64,000 nt of DNA. It comes from Canna indica (Eukaryota; Streptophyta; Magnoliopsida; Zingiberales; Cannaceae). Under the pieces are notes generated by a model. The model was not told the origin of the DNA and searched no databases. It saw only the letters and a list, made by a program, of their open reading frames with translations. The stretch's first letter is position 1, and each line of letters begins with the position of its first letter. The stretch spans positions 86,854,001 through 86,918,000 of the forward strand of contig CP136892.1 of the NCBI GenBank assembly GCA_034359265.1. The letters are read 5' to 3'. Shown piece after piece: positions 34,426 to 48,800 of this stretch. The position numbers were made by a program, and so were the translations under genes.

Positions 34426-35391
34426 ACTTTTTTGTTCTCTTTGTAACTATGAAATTTACGATAGGATGATGCCAGTCCTGGCCACTGATGGTATCAGGTG
34501 ACTGGTGCAGTGGTGTTAGTTCTATTTCATGTAGTCTTTTGCCTCTCTGTTGTCCCAATATATACATAAACTGTTGTTCCCTGCTTTATTTTTGTGTTAT
34601 AATTTTGAAGTATTGCCACTTGCAGAATGTAATGGCCAATTAAGCTGTCTGTTAATCCAGAAACATGTGTTTACATTGGCATATTCTTAAGTGGGTTGCA
34701 ATGGCATTTCCTATGATACTGTCCATGTCCAACCATTGCATGTTAGTGCAAAATATTCATCATGCATGCTCTAAATTGACTACCCCAAAGCAAAATGCTT
34801 ATACTTATTAGAAACATTTTAAGTGTGATGAGTGGTTGATTCTTGTCTCATCTGACCCTGTTATTGAGTGTAATAAATTGTCGATCCAGCCTTCCATTTG
34901 TCATGGATTGCATCTGTCCTAGAATTTTGTTTTCTTTCTTTGATAGATTCTTAGATTGTACTGATGGACGCCCAGCTTCAGTCTTGATTGTTGGTTACTA
35001 TAAGCCATGTCACCATCATTAACAATCACATAATTGTATTTGCCTCATGATTAAGCCCTGTGACTAAGGTATCATAATCTATCAGAATTGTTCCTTGCTT
35101 TCTAGCCGAGTGGCTCAGCTCACCTATTCTCATTTCCTCCCTGTATACTAGTATCATGCTTTAAACTGAGCTCATTAGTTATCTACATGTCAATATTTTC
35201 CGATTGATTGAGCTCTTCATCACACACTCGTCCCGTTCATCGTTCTCCTTACTGAAGCATTTACCAGTCTAGCCAAGTTCAATTTTCACCATTCATATTG
35301 TGACGTAAGAGTAAACCCTCTAATTTCTTAAGCTATTTGGAAATAGTTTTATGATGAGAGTAAGCTAGGGAAGAAATTAATAGATCTCCTT
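34426..35391. other. 3' flank and intergenic DNA
   Basis: Probable 3' UTR of the ARM-repeat gene (to about 34620), then sequence with no recognised feature. Confidence 0.5.
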
Positions 35392-36240
35392 GTGTTAGAA
35401 AATTACTATGAATTTTCTGCCCAAAATCAACGAAACTAAAGTTAAAATAAAAAACGAAAACGATAAATAAAATATGAACATGCAGGGTTAACATGGTTCA
35501 TAGACTACTATGAGTGATTCCTACATTCATAAGAAGAAGGATGTGGAGTAGTTTTTTTATTAATTATAGAAATAGTCTACAACAATAAGCGATTATAAAA
35601 TCTATTCCAAGTTGAAGAATACATTGTTTACAATATATCGACAAAAAGAAAGCAGGTAGGTTTGCTGAAATATAAAATCTCTATGTTTACTTGTTTGTTG
35701 TCTTCTGAGAATCACATGAAGATTGTTGCATTTGTCTCACGTTATGAAATTCTTTTTCACCCTCGTCTTCCATAGAGAAAAAGTTAATAATATGGTTCAA
35801 TTTCTCGATTTTTTTTTATAAAAAAAATCTCGATTTTAAACTTAATTCGCATTCGCCATGGTTTTGGTAGCCAACTCTAGTACCAATTGTTAAGAAATTA
35901 CCCTGAATTTGTTGCCCAAATCGACGAAACCAAAATTGAAACGAAAAATAAAACAATGAACACGCAAGATTAATATGGTTTAGAGACGACGATAAGTCGT
36001 TCCTATATCAACGAGGAGAAAGAGGAACAACTTTTATTAATTCTGAAAATATGTTACAATAATAAATGACTAAAAACCCATTTCAAGTTAAAGAGTTCAT
36101 TGTCTTCAATTTTGGACAAAAAAATAGAGCACATAGGTCTACTGAGATTTGAAATATATTTCCTTGCTTATTTGAAGAAGACTGGTGAATTCATTTAAAA
36201 GAAGGCTATCTTGCACTCATATCATCACGAGAGAGACGAC
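35392..36240 (-). mobile_element. TRIM-like short LTR retroelement
   Basis: Two direct repeats of roughly 330-350 bp start at 35393 (TGTTAGAAAATTACTATGAA) and 35888 (TGTTAAGAAATTACCCTGAA) and stay alignable to about 35730 and 36200. On the minus strand, directly inside the right-hand repeat, lies TGGTACTAGAGTTGG (35871-35885), a close relative of the tRNA-iMet primer-binding site (TGGTATCAGAGC...). The internal region is only about 150 bp with no coding capacity. Repeat, PBS, tiny interior and repeat are the layout of a terminal-repeat retrotransposon in miniature on the minus strand. Outer boundaries and the target-site duplication are unresolved. Confidence 0.6.
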
Positions 36241-38190
36241 TTACTATTAATAGCCAAAAAGTTATAAAATAAGGAAATCAATATGCAATCAATCGTTTCC
36301 TTTTTCAAATAATAATAATAATTAGTTGAAATGACAAAAATATTAATTGCTTTAATGTATATTGTGATTTATTAATATTTTGATTCCTCAAAGAGGGGAG
36401 AATTAGTTGTCAAACTAACAAGTTTGGACTTACATAATTTGCAATCAATGTGGCAAAGATTCCAATATATTGTTCTTGTCAATTCTTTCTCTCAGTGATT
36501 GAAATTTTGATCATAACTACAGTTTAAAATTTGATATAAATAAAAAATAAAATCTACCAATAATTCAGGTATTAGTTATAGTTTTCCAAAAAAACATTCT
36601 AAATTCTATGCAGATATTTATTCTTTTAAATGTTGGTTAAATGTTGCCAAAAGTTTAGAATGAAAACCAGTTTAGGTTATTTCCCAGCCTGGTTTAGTTG
36701 TTGATGATGGTGGGCCTAATTCAATAGATTGCTCTAATCAAATATGATTTAGTGGTTTGGTCTAAATTAAAAACATGGTTGCACTATAACTTAATCAAAT
36801 CAACTCTATTTTAGGTTTTATTTTTTTTTATTTATATCATATTTCAAATTGTAGTTACAGCCAAATTTTCAACCATTGAAAAATGCTTTCGTTTCATGTT
36901 TCTTTTCTAAAAATGCTTTTGATTCTTAAAAAATATTTCTTAATTAAAAAAAATAGAAGAAAAAAAAATAAGCTCGCTTCTAAATGCTGAGTCAAATTAT
37001 GCACAAGGTACAGGAAAATTCAAATATTCATCCGCAGGAAATCTTTTATGAAAAACATGATATATTATTTGTTAGATTGTAAGATGGGAACTGGGAAAGT
37101 GGGAAGGGTGAGGTGAATGATTACGGAAAGAATGCTTTTCTGCGTGTCTCAACAAGCTCAGCTTTATGATAGATTTTTATACGAGAATATTATTTCACTC
37201 ATAACTCTGGTTAAATATGTCCTCCCTGGGTGGAGTCTGGAGACCGGAGATACCCAAACTATTTGGCTCGTAATCCATACATGAATTGCATTGGTCCATT
37301 GACAGCCATTAGTTTTGCTGACATGACATGTATCACCACCCCAGTGGGTAAAACTAGAAAAGTATACAGAGACTATAAGTAAGAAAGAAAAAGACAAGTA
37401 TTAGAAAGAGGTGGACAACAACGCCACCCAATAGAATATGGTTGCTTACCCCTACCATCTTTCTCAATGGCCTCGTCATCCTTCCTCCACAGTCCATACT
37501 GATACATTTCTTACGTGGAAAGTACACACCAATAATAGAGCTTCAAATATCTTCCAAATACCTCCGTCTACTCTTTTTTAAGTTCTTCCCTTCGCTTTAG
37601 ATCTTCTTTTTTCTTATTCGCTGGCCAAAGGGAATCTCAATCCGCCATGCGTACCTACCGCTATCGCTGTCTGTGTATCTTTACATTCTTTTATTTTTCT
37701 TATAGCAGATATATATTATATATATATTTCACGTTTACTCGTCTAAATTTAGCGTACCTTTTGATTTATCATTCTATATATTATATATAAGAATTTTAAT
37801 AAATCTCCTCTTTTAATCTGCCATATATCTACCTCAAACTATAAAACATATATTATTAGATGACACAACTGAGTCGGACTCCAACCAAACTTTGAATGGA
37901 CTTGCAATTATTTCAGCACGAACACATCGCGACTTTACTACCATTGAAGTGCAAAACTTTTGTTAAGCTTTTGTGAGTACAAATTGTAAATATCATAACC
38001 ATCACAAATAATCTAAGCGAGATATTCTATGATACATTTTTAAGGCATGTAATTGTTGTGCTTGAAGATATTTGTCCTATGTTGATGGCCAAAAATGCAA
38101 GTTAAGTAAGAGATGATGTTGAAAAATAATGATGATATATGTCCAAACATAAGATTTTTTTTTTAATAATAAGAAGAAAATCAGAATTTG
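36241..38190. other. AT-rich intergenic DNA
   Basis: No gene or complete element recognised. Short frames such as 37164-37397 on the minus strand lack domains. Confidence 0.5.
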
Positions 38191-38213
38191 TCATGTAACA
38201 CCTGCAAGGAATG

Positions 38214-38285
38214 TTGCGCCTGCATGGAATGCTGAGGTGGTTAGACCAATTGCGCCTGCATGGAATGCTGAGGTGGTAGGTCTAA
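38214..38285. repeat. Two tandem 36-bp repeats
   Basis: A unit starting TTGCGCCTGCATGGAATGCT occurs at 38214 and 38250, nearly perfect. Confidence 0.9.
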
Positions 38286-39440
38286 CGAAAAATGGAACAA
38301 AAAATTACTATTCTTGATGCCAATTGTGTTGCCATGTTGCGTCGGCAACAAACGATTTCATAAACGAGGTATCTGATGGCGGATTATAATTGTTGTCAAT
38401 TATATAATTCAACTAGATTTGTGGTAAATTAAAAATATGATCTAGATTTGTTAAAATCTCTATAATTAGGACTAGGTTTATTAATTTTCTATTTATACTA
38501 ATAATTGTATATACTAAGGTAGCAGCTCTAATGAAAAAGAAAATAAAAATTATTATTCTTGATGATGATTGTGATGCCACGTTAACAGTAAATGATTTCA
38601 TAAATGTATATCTAACAACAAATTATAATTATTGTCAATTATGTAGTTCATGTTAGATTTGTGATAAATTAAAAGATGTACTAGATGGACCAGACTAGCT
38701 AGAACTGTTGGGCCTGATAGATTTAGACCCAACAATGTCCTATCATTTTCACCCGAACTGAACCACGCGGGCTCGCCCAAGGGGCCCTTGAGCTAGACTC
38801 AAGCCAAACAGACGGCTTTATACGGGGAATCCATTCGGACATATATGAACTCCCACGTCCTTCCTCATCACAAGGAATATACCATTATAAATTTGTCATC
38901 TCTAGTATTAGCCTCGACCCATTTCGTGCAATAATCCTAGTGAGATTACCAAATAATGTGATCACCTCCACATGCAGTATACATATACACGATGCACCTC
39001 ATATAACACTAAGTTATAATTTCATAAACTTTCATCTTGGAGTTAGTCCCTCTAATTTGAGCGTCAGAGTGTCTTTTGCAGATTCCGACATTGAACCAGA
39101 CAAGAAGAGACACCGAAACAGACCGAAAAATCTCGACTCTTAGGCAGGAACACTAAAATTGTTAAAACCCCTACAATGTAAGCTAGATATATTAATTTTA
39201 TATTATTATTAATAGTAAGATACGATGAGGTGATAGCTCTAACGAAAATGATATAAAAAATTATTATTTTGATGTTGATTGTACTGTCACGCTAACAACA
39301 AACGATTTCATAATTGAGTATCTGACATGGATTATAATTGTTGTCAATTCTATAGTTCGTGCTAGATTTGTGATAAATTAAAATATTGATTAGATTTGTT
39401 AAAATCTTTATAATTCAAATTATATTTATTAATTTTTTAC
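38283..39440. repeat. Three copies of a roughly 200-230-bp repeat
   Basis: Copies begin near 38283, 38527 and 39237. Each runs through CTAACGAAAA, ATTATTCTTGATG, AACAAACGATTTCATAA, GGATTATAATTGTTGTCAAT, CTAGATTTGTGATAAATTAAAA and GTTAAAATCTTTATAATT in that order. The first two are nearly adjacent; the third is separated by about 540 bp of different sequence (38700-39230). None codes. They may be remnants of an LTR or satellite-like unit. Confidence 0.75.
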
Positions 39441-39844
39441 CGAATAATAATGCAATGATGGATGTAATAGGTTGTTTTTCTCCGTAGGCAGGACGGTGAA
39501 AGTACACGCAAGCCTACCACCCGGTCACTTGAAGAGTCTTCCTGCAGAGTGGTGATGGGAATCTTAAGTTTACCTAGGGAGTCTTCGCCCACGAGAGGTC
39601 TTCCCTTGCTGTATTTATTATAAGACTTATTTCGTCGTCCGCCCCTCCCGTTTATCTTTCTAGTCTCTCCTTTTTCTCCTCTTTTCTTTTTATCGCTTCC
39701 CCGACCGACGCCTCCGGTACCCACCCACTCCTCCCCTCCCCTTCCTCGACCACCGATCGCTTTCAGTTCAGAACCTAAACCTAACCTACCTTTCCACCTC
39801 GAGGCGAATCTAGAGTCGGGATCCGATCGCTCGTTCTTGGATCG

Positions 39845-42800
39845 ATGGGAGACGGCGACGCGCTCGAGAGGTTGGGGCCGGAGGCGATGGAGACTTCGTG
39901 CGTGAAGGGGGATCTTGGGATGGAGATCGATGCTCAGCCGTGCCCGGAGGGCGCCGCGACGGCGGAGGACTGGCGGCGGGCTCTCGCCAAGGTGGTGCCC
40001 GCGGTGGTGGTGCTGCGGACCACTGCCGCGCGTGCCTTTGACACGGAGGCAGCTGGGGCCAGCTACGCCACCGGGTTCGTCGTTGACAAGGCTCGCGGTA
40101 TTATCTTGACCAACCGTCATGTGGTCAAGCCTGGTACTTTTTTTTTATATATTATTATCTCGACCCCCATTAATCGGCGCAAGAAGCGCCGCCTCTGCAT
40201 TTGCGATCAATTTTCACAGTATCCTTCTTCTGATACAGGCCCAGTTGTTGCAGAGGCGATGTTTGTTAACCGAGAGGAGATTCCTGTCTATCCTATATAC
40301 AGGGATCCTGTAAGATTTTAGTACTTAGTAACTCTTAATTTTTAACTTGTTCAGGCAATGAAATACTTTCACTGCTCTTTTGATATGGCTGGTCGTTTTT
40401 ATTTGGAATGTTAAAAATTTGTGGCAGTGTCTTACAAGAACACTTCATACTTCACAACGACTGTAGCTGCACGTGCTTGTTGATGCCACAGATGGTCTCT
40501 GTATGACCTGACCATACTGATGGATTACTTGCAATGCCTGTTCTTTAGATTATTAGCTTTGGATGGCTTTCTGTTAAGCGTTTGTTCATACTTCTTGTCA
40601 CTTATTCGCATTATTACTTGTTAGCACCATATCAGTCTGTTAAATAGTTTTATATCCTAGTGTCTAACAATCAGACTTGTCTTATGATGGAGAGATCTGT
40701 TCATTCTCATTGCCACTTGTCATTTCCCTGACTTGTGAATGGAGTATAATGGAGTTAGATTGAGAATTTAAAGACTTAAATTAAGCTTGACCAAAGATAT
40801 ATCTACATAATTCGTTTAAAGTTTAGTGCATAGTTAAGTGTATGACAAGAGAGCACTTGAGTTTCCTATGATGACTGATTACTATATCTCGCTCCAAACT
40901 TTGTGGGTTCTAAATATCACACTTTCAGTTTGCCAGTTTGGTGACCCAATTATGTTGCATATTCCCATTTTGATATACTGCACGTTTCCTGATACTTTAT
41001 GAAATCTTTTCATTTCTGAAAAGCATCCTTTGCCATTCTTAGGGGTGGTTGCAAGTTTTGTCCTAAAAGTATAACATGCACAAGAATTGATAAAAGTTTG
41101 TTTGTAGTTTGTGGGTCACAATTTTTAGAAGTTGTGATGAGCTCTGTTCTGGTTTCTGGAAGTCTTGGCAAGCTCTGTCAGATTATTGTGTTACCATTTT
41201 AGTTTAGGGCTTTGCATTGCCACACCTTGGTAGGTGACAGGCATAATTTGCATGCGCCATTGGGTGACAGATTCATGTAACTTTGTTATTGATGTGTAAT
41301 GACATGCTCTTTGTTTTGACAATTATATTTGTACTTGATTTGTATGATAAAAAAGATATTGCTACGTGGGCTTAGCTTAACACTTAGTATTTTCATTTCT
41401 CAAGCTATTTAGGACAAGTTTATTTCTGTCTTTTGAAGGAATCTTTTATTTTGCAAATCATTGTTTTTATTCATGCTGAAATCACTGAATTATTTTCTTG
41501 TTGCCTGTAGAATTCTTCTGATGTCCTAAACATTTATGTTTCTAAATAGATACATGATTTTGGCTTCTTCCGTTATGACCCTGAAGCAATCAAGTTTTTG
41601 ATGTATGAGGAGATTGCTCTTACACCTGAAGCTGCTTGTGTGGGATTGGAGATACGAGTTGTTGGGAATGATAGTGGTGAAAAGGTAAGTCTTATTTTGT
41701 CGTTGTATTTGCAAAGAAAATATAATTTGTAATTCATAACAATTGCTTGCATAGTTGGCAGTAAGCTATAGATGAGTTTTGTGAAAACTTTTTCATTAAT
41801 GTTTTGCTGCAAACATTTTATTTTCTGGATATATTTCTGGGATGTCAACTAATGTTCAAGAATAACATGTTTAATTGTTTATATATGTTGCTTTTATTGT
41901 ATTTTACAAATTTAGATATCTTTATAAGTGAACAACTTTAGCAATAATGACTTGTCGATGCAAATGTACTTCTTTAATTAGATTTGAAAACTGAGTTTCA
42001 TTTCGTGGAGTCATGCTAGTACCTCTTGCCATGCCAAGTTTCTGTGCTATGCTTATTGCCCCTATGCAGGTTGGTACAAGCAAAATATTGGCTGCAATAT
42101 GTCAGCACCCCTGGTATGGAAAGACATCATGTGCTGATACTTCTTTAGCATAGTGTGTTTTAATATATGGTGAAACTTGTATCGTGTCTACTTTTGTGTT
42201 ATTCAAGTATAGGAACGTATATTTGTGATTAATGTGGGCCAGCTTTACTTGCATGATGTTGCACACACCATATGCACATATGTATTTTCCTTTCAACTTA
42301 TACATTATAGTCCTTAGTTTTATCCTCATGCGCATTTACTTCTCTCCACTCTAATATTTACCATACAATAATTGATACAAAACTGTAGTATGAAAGGTCT
42401 ACTTATGCTCTGGATTTATGAAATTGCAGGTCTCCATTTTGGCAGGAACAGTTGCTCGTCTGGATAGAGATGCTCCTCATTATAAGAAGTATGTGCTGTC
42501 ATTTTTATATATTCCATAGTCTACCTTGTTAGGATATGGTAAGATAGGATAACAAGTGAGTGGTAGTATTGGATAAGATTTTTAAAATCTAGTCTTTAAC
42601 GGATATAATATAAATTTTATATTTTTCATTTTTTCTAATAAAAAAATTGATTAAAATCTTTCTCTTATCCTATTCCCTTTATCCTCTAAAGCAAACAAGT
42701 TGTTACGGTATATGACTAACTTGAGTCTGGTAGAAATCATTTAAATATTTTTAAGTTCTAATTAGAATTAACTATTAACTTCTAAATCTACTACCCCCTT

Positions 42801-45800
42801 ATTCTAATTACTGAATCCCTGCCCTATTTTCTTCAACTCATTTTTCTGGTATCTGTTCCCCCCTCTCAGACAACATATTTTTCTCATGCTCCCCAGCAAG
42901 AAATTTTGATGATATTTTTTTGCTGACTAATTCATTATCATGCATCATATTATACTTGTCTTTCCGAGATCAGTTTGTAGTTTTGATGATTTTCTTAGGG
43001 ACAGGCTCATTATCATGCATCATATTGTACTTTTCTTTCCCAGATCTATCAATGATTTTGATTTGATTAAGTTATTATTTTTTGTTTCTTTTTGGTTATA
43101 GTTTTTGTTTAGTCAAATCAGTGATTACTTAGATAATGCTTGATGATAAGCAAATAGATCTTTTTTTTTCATTCTTTTGATTTCTGACTATAGTTGGGAT
43201 TGGCTGTTGCACTAAATGGAAATCCTTGTTTTCTTGTTGAATTGCAGTGTTGGGTTCTGTGGGATTATATGATCAAGCTTTTGGTCTAGGTGATCCATAT
43301 CCCAACCTGATCAGATGGTTGATGTTCCAGTTTGTAGCCAGACTGGAGGCTGATCCAATCTGATTTTTCATGCCCCTAATTTCTGAAGTTATTTTGTTTT
43401 TGTTTTTCTTTCGTTTTTTTTTCAATTCTACATTAGGTTGATTCTTGTTATTTATGTTAATGTGGAAAAACATCTCCATTCATTGGGCTGACACTTTAGA
43501 TCCTTACATAGATCTTTGAGCTTGACATAGGTAAGCATTTTTTAAGTAGTTGTTATGAATTGAACACCAAGCACACAAATTGTAAGCTACTTAAAAGAAG
43601 TTATTTTCTACATTCAGGCTATTTTAATGTGAAAGGGAACATCCATGTTAGTTCAGCAATGTTTTGCTATACCTAATATTTTCCTCTTTAATTACTGTAT
43701 ACAATACTACAGGAAATCTTTTGTTGGTAGCATCACTAGGTAGATTTGTGGGCATCTCATGTTAATTTGTTTTCTTATATGTGTCTACGTTTTGTTTGTT
43801 AAGTGATGTTTTTTGCATTCTATTGCAGGGATGGGTATAACGACTTCAATACATTCTACATGCAGGTATGTCTTGTTGCTGGAAGTGACAAAAGCTGTTC
43901 ATTTAGAATTCTGGAATCACATTTTCATTATTTATAATCATTTTTAATTTGATGTTAGTTCATCTTTCTCATGCATATACTGTATGGCACAAATATTCTT
44001 TTTTTGCTTATTTACTGACTAGTTGTCTAAGATTTCATATGGGAATATCCTCATACACTTATCTCAGTTTATCATTTGTATTTCTATTAATTATTTATCT
44101 GAAGGAAATGGATTGCTTAAGGCAAAAAATGTTACCAGGCTAACTCATTTGTAATAGCTCCTCACCATTTACCTAAGAATAGTCCCTTGTCAAATCTTCT
44201 ATGTTGTCCTTACAAGTAAAATTTTATGGTAGCATCATGAATGTGCCTCAGTAAATTGTGTACCTGAGTCTACTTAAGTCGCTGGACTAATTTTTATTCA
44301 TTTTGTAAGTTTATATTCAGAGCACATTCAGTTTGTTCATTCATTATGCAGGCTGCATCTGGAACAAAAGGTGGATCAAGCGGTTCACCAGTCATTGATT
44401 GCCAAGGAAGAGCTGTTGCCTTAAATGCTGGGAGCAAATCATCTAGTGCTTCTGCGTTTTTTCTTCCTCTAGAAAGAGTTGGATTTTTACTCCCTATATT
44501 GACTGAAATTTCCTCATACTATTGTGGTTTTCTTAGGCCAAAATATATATATATTTTATAATTTCTTGTTTGCCTGTCTAATTGAGTCAATAATCCACCG
44601 TTTCAATTACTTGTTTACAAGCATGGAATTTTCTGTTTTTTACTGATCATGGCGCATTTTTTGGTGTTCAGAAGGCTATATTATTTTTCAGAAATATCGA
44701 GATCTGCTGTCTACGTAAAATCAACCATGTAAACTAGGTTTTTTTTTCTATCCAAGTCGGAGTTTGGTAACAGAGGTGGAACATGCATGGAAGTGATGGT
44801 TGTCTGGTAGATAGAGATACTGTTAGCACTGCAACCCATGACTTGGAGTAGCCTTTTTTCCATCAACATTGAAAGTTGAAACATGAATAGGAAAAGCCAA
44901 AAAAATACTGTCAATGGAATATATATTTCCAAGGCGTTGTTTAGGCGAAAAATGTGATGGAACACTAGTCCGAGTGCTAATTTTACATGACATGTAGCAA
45001 CATGGAATGTCCTGTAGATTTGAACAGACTAGATAAGAGAAAGCTAAACGTTGGCTATACCAAGGCCTCTTTTAGGCATATGAACAACAGTTCCATGCTT
45101 TAAAATACCTAATTTAATTTATTGCATCTAACACTTATAAGCTTGCAGCGATAAGTTAACCAACACTACCGGAAAACAATAAAAAAACTCCCAACAGTTG
45201 GAAAAATAGCCATTGGGCAAGACTGTTGGAAAATGATAAAGAAATTCCCAACGGTTGAAAAAAAAAAGCTGTTGGGCTTGCACCGGATGGTGCAAGCTTT
45301 GTACTGGTCCTGTGCATGCTGTATACTGCTTGGTACTGGCAGTACAAGCTTTGTACCTGTCTGGCACAATCTGGGCAGTATTTCCATATACTGTACATAT
45401 GCAGGTATTGTAATTAAAAAAGGATAAATACTGGACATTATGGTGTGGTATGTTAAACCATGGTTGGAAGTTCTATTAACTTTCAGCATTATATTTCTTA
45501 TAACTATTGTTATTCATTTGTGTGATGTAGCATCTATTTAACACATCAATGCCATAACTGTTATGAAAGCTTCTTTTTTACCCCAAGTCTTCTGCTTTTT
45601 ACTCTGCATAGTTTTCTAATTCTGTTCATCTTGAATTTGCTTGCAGGTTGTAAGGGCCTTAGTGTTAATTCAAAAGAGTTGGAGTACATTTGGAAGCAAG
45701 TCAGACTCTTTCACAATTCCTCGTGGCACACTTCAGGTTTGTTTTCCTTGAGTATATTTGGTATCCCTGCTCTATGCTTTTGATGGGGTTAGTGGGAAAT

Positions 45801-48800
45801 TTGGTTTGTGGTCAGAGCTTCTCTATGTAAATTTACTTCTTTGGGTTGACAATTCTTATACCATAACCTGAGGACTATATTTTTCAAGATGTTGGTGGAC
45901 AAACGTTCATGTTTCACTTGTTAAAAGACATTTGTGATGGAATCACAGTTTTTCTCAGCTGATCCTTCTTTTCAAAGTGGCATATGTATTTTTCAGCATT
46001 TTTCATAATCGAGAGCATTTTTTAGATGGTTTACCACATTTGAAGATAGTAATCTGCTTTATGACTACAACACTAGTGAAGCTAGATGTGAAATTTACAC
46101 GAGAAATTGAGAGTTAAAAAGTGATCAGACTTATGGAATTCTCCTATTGGTTGGCTTCCTGACCTGCAATATTTGATCCATAACTAATGTATATTATACA
46201 GTCTAGCATTCCACCAAATTGATGCACAGTTATTTATTACGTTAAATGCCAATTGAAAGTTCTTTTGTGGAGATCTTTATGTGGGCATAGTGTAGCAGCC
46301 TGGACCTTTGGCAAGTTCATACAGATAGCTAAAATATCACTGCCCTGTTAACATGTAGATGCTTCTTATGTATTATCCTTCTCTCATTTGTTTCCTTGTC
46401 TTCCTTTGTTGAAGAGTTTTTTTTTATCATCTTAGTTGTAGTATTTGTATATAGTTTTACTTTAGGAATCCTTAAAAATCAATATATACAAATATATTAT
46501 ATTTTTTCTTTGACTATTTCAAAATCAGTATATACAAATTACATCTTTTGTCTTTGACTACTTCTTTGATTGTTTATCTGTCTGAATGGAGTGAAGAAAA
46601 CATAAAACATCTTATTGAAGCATAGCTTTCTCCATTGCATTACATAGGTCTTACCAGCTTTACCAGTAATTTTATTTATGCATGTTGCTCGGTTGCTCCT
46701 ATAATTGGGATTTGTTATGCCTTTGTTGTTTTGGCATAGATGACGTGAAACATTGGCATTTTGACACTAAGAAGTACTATTTTATTGCCTAAAGGTTTAT
46801 AGGATTTTTCAAGTAACATGGTGAAATGACTAACACTAAGGACATGATGGAATTGGTCCATTGGTCTACAGGATTGCATGTTTGCATTGATATACATTGC
46901 AATAGCTTAGCAGGCTAAGGACAACATTACTTTTTAAGGAGGGTTACATAGATTTGTTATTATTATTTTATTTGATCAGATAACATTACCTTATTGGGTC
47001 TGTCAGTAATGGAAATTATTCTTCAAAGACAAAACTTGGTAACTCATACAATGGTTCCTGTCTAAAGGAATTGCTCTCAAGAAGATTTTAATATCTGTAT
47101 GATAAATAAGCATTGACTTGCTAACCAAGGAACTATCAATCTCCAATATTGTTATTATAAAGATTATGTTGCATCAGAGATATGATGGATGACTAGCCTG
47201 ATGTTTAGACTAAAGGATGACCCAGTGCACGAAGCAACCACACTTTTGTGGGTGGGCTTTGGGGAGGGTTGATGTTTCAGACTAAATCAATAAATTAAAT
47301 TATTGAAATGTAGCGAGCATTTGTGGGAGAATACTTATGTTGCTTCATTTAACCAGATCTAATGCCTAATGCTTTCCTGTTTCTAGTCACGTGACTGATG
47401 ATGCTTTGCTTTGTCAATATGTAATTGCTTCAATTTAGTTTTTACATATAACATTTTGTTCTTCACACTTCATACATTTAAATGTTCTCTAGGCTGTTGC
47501 ATGGTCCATGACTTGTTTTCTTAACCAAGCATTTAAATGACAGATACTTCTCCAGCTAAGTTGCATGTTCCATGATCTGTTTCTTTAACCAAGCATTTGC
47601 ATGATGGACACTATTCTAGATAAGTTTTGTGAAAAATAGATCGAACATTATACCTTGAAGCTATATAACTATTCTACCAGGCGCCTTCAAAATTGTTATG
47701 AAGGTATATAACTATCAAAACTAATGCCAGAGCTAAAGGACCTATTTGTTATTTTGGACTTAAGATTTGTGAAAAATAGATTGGTCTTATGCTTTGAAGC
47801 TGTTTGGTTCAAGATGAACTGACAATCATCTTGATTGAAAAGTGCATTCCCAACTGTCATACAGAAAAAGCAAAAAAAAATTGGCCATGAATTGAACCCA
47901 AGGTAATTCTTATTTTATAAGAAAAGACCTCATTATATACGCTCTCAGTAATATTAGTGTGCTTGCTCTAACATGGATATTATGCCCATCAGTAGGCAAT
48001 GCTGACAGATAAATGTGCTCTATATCACTATATATTTAGTGCTTGTTTGCTTCATAGGATTAAGGGAGATAGGATAAGATATAGCTTTGAATCCATTGTT
48101 TGTTTAGTGCATTGATTAGAAAAATATAGGATTAAAATAATATAAAATTAATATGATATTCAATGTACAGCGGATTTAAAAGATTCATATCCAATCCTCT
48201 CCCATTTATTATCCAATCCTATCCTATCCAATGAAACAAACATACCATTAGAGTTTAACTTAAATATCTTGTTTATGTCTTCTATAAACTTAAGTTTCTA
48301 TTCTCTTGATAACTGTTTGAGAGAAGAGTAGAGTAAGCAATTGCATCGGCCAAGATATTTAAATCCATATTGCAGCAGACTAGGAGTTTAACTGTCAAGG
48401 CTATCCAATGAGCCACCAACACATATGTGTGACCCGCCATTCATTCACTGATATATCTTTTTCAATATCAATTTGTCTAGCTTGTACTTTCTTAACGTCT
48501 TCATTTTTATTTCAAATTATTTTAGGTGACATTTGTTCATAAGGGATTTGATGAAACCCGAAGACTTGGTCTCCAAGATGAAACAGAAAAGGTATGTAGC
48601 AAGTTATTAGAATGTATAAAGTACTCAAAAAACATATGTATTATATGCAACATTTCCTGAATATTTGGTTTCCTTTTTTCCCAAGCTTGAGAGTTGTTGA
48701 CATGCTCACTTAATAACTTATCCATTGCTAATTGATTAGATGGTGAGGCTTGATTCTCATGCTGGCGAGACAGGAATGTTAGTTGTGGAATCTGTGGTTA

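Noticed and set aside
35100..35130. GCCGAGTGGCTCAG, similar to a tRNA D-arm
   Set aside because: No acceptor stem, anticodon arm or T-arm can be folded around it.
39437..40120. 227-codon minus-strand frame over DEGP7 exon 1
   Set aside because: Antisense shadow of a GC-rich exon and its leader; Arg/Gly-rich composition with no domain.
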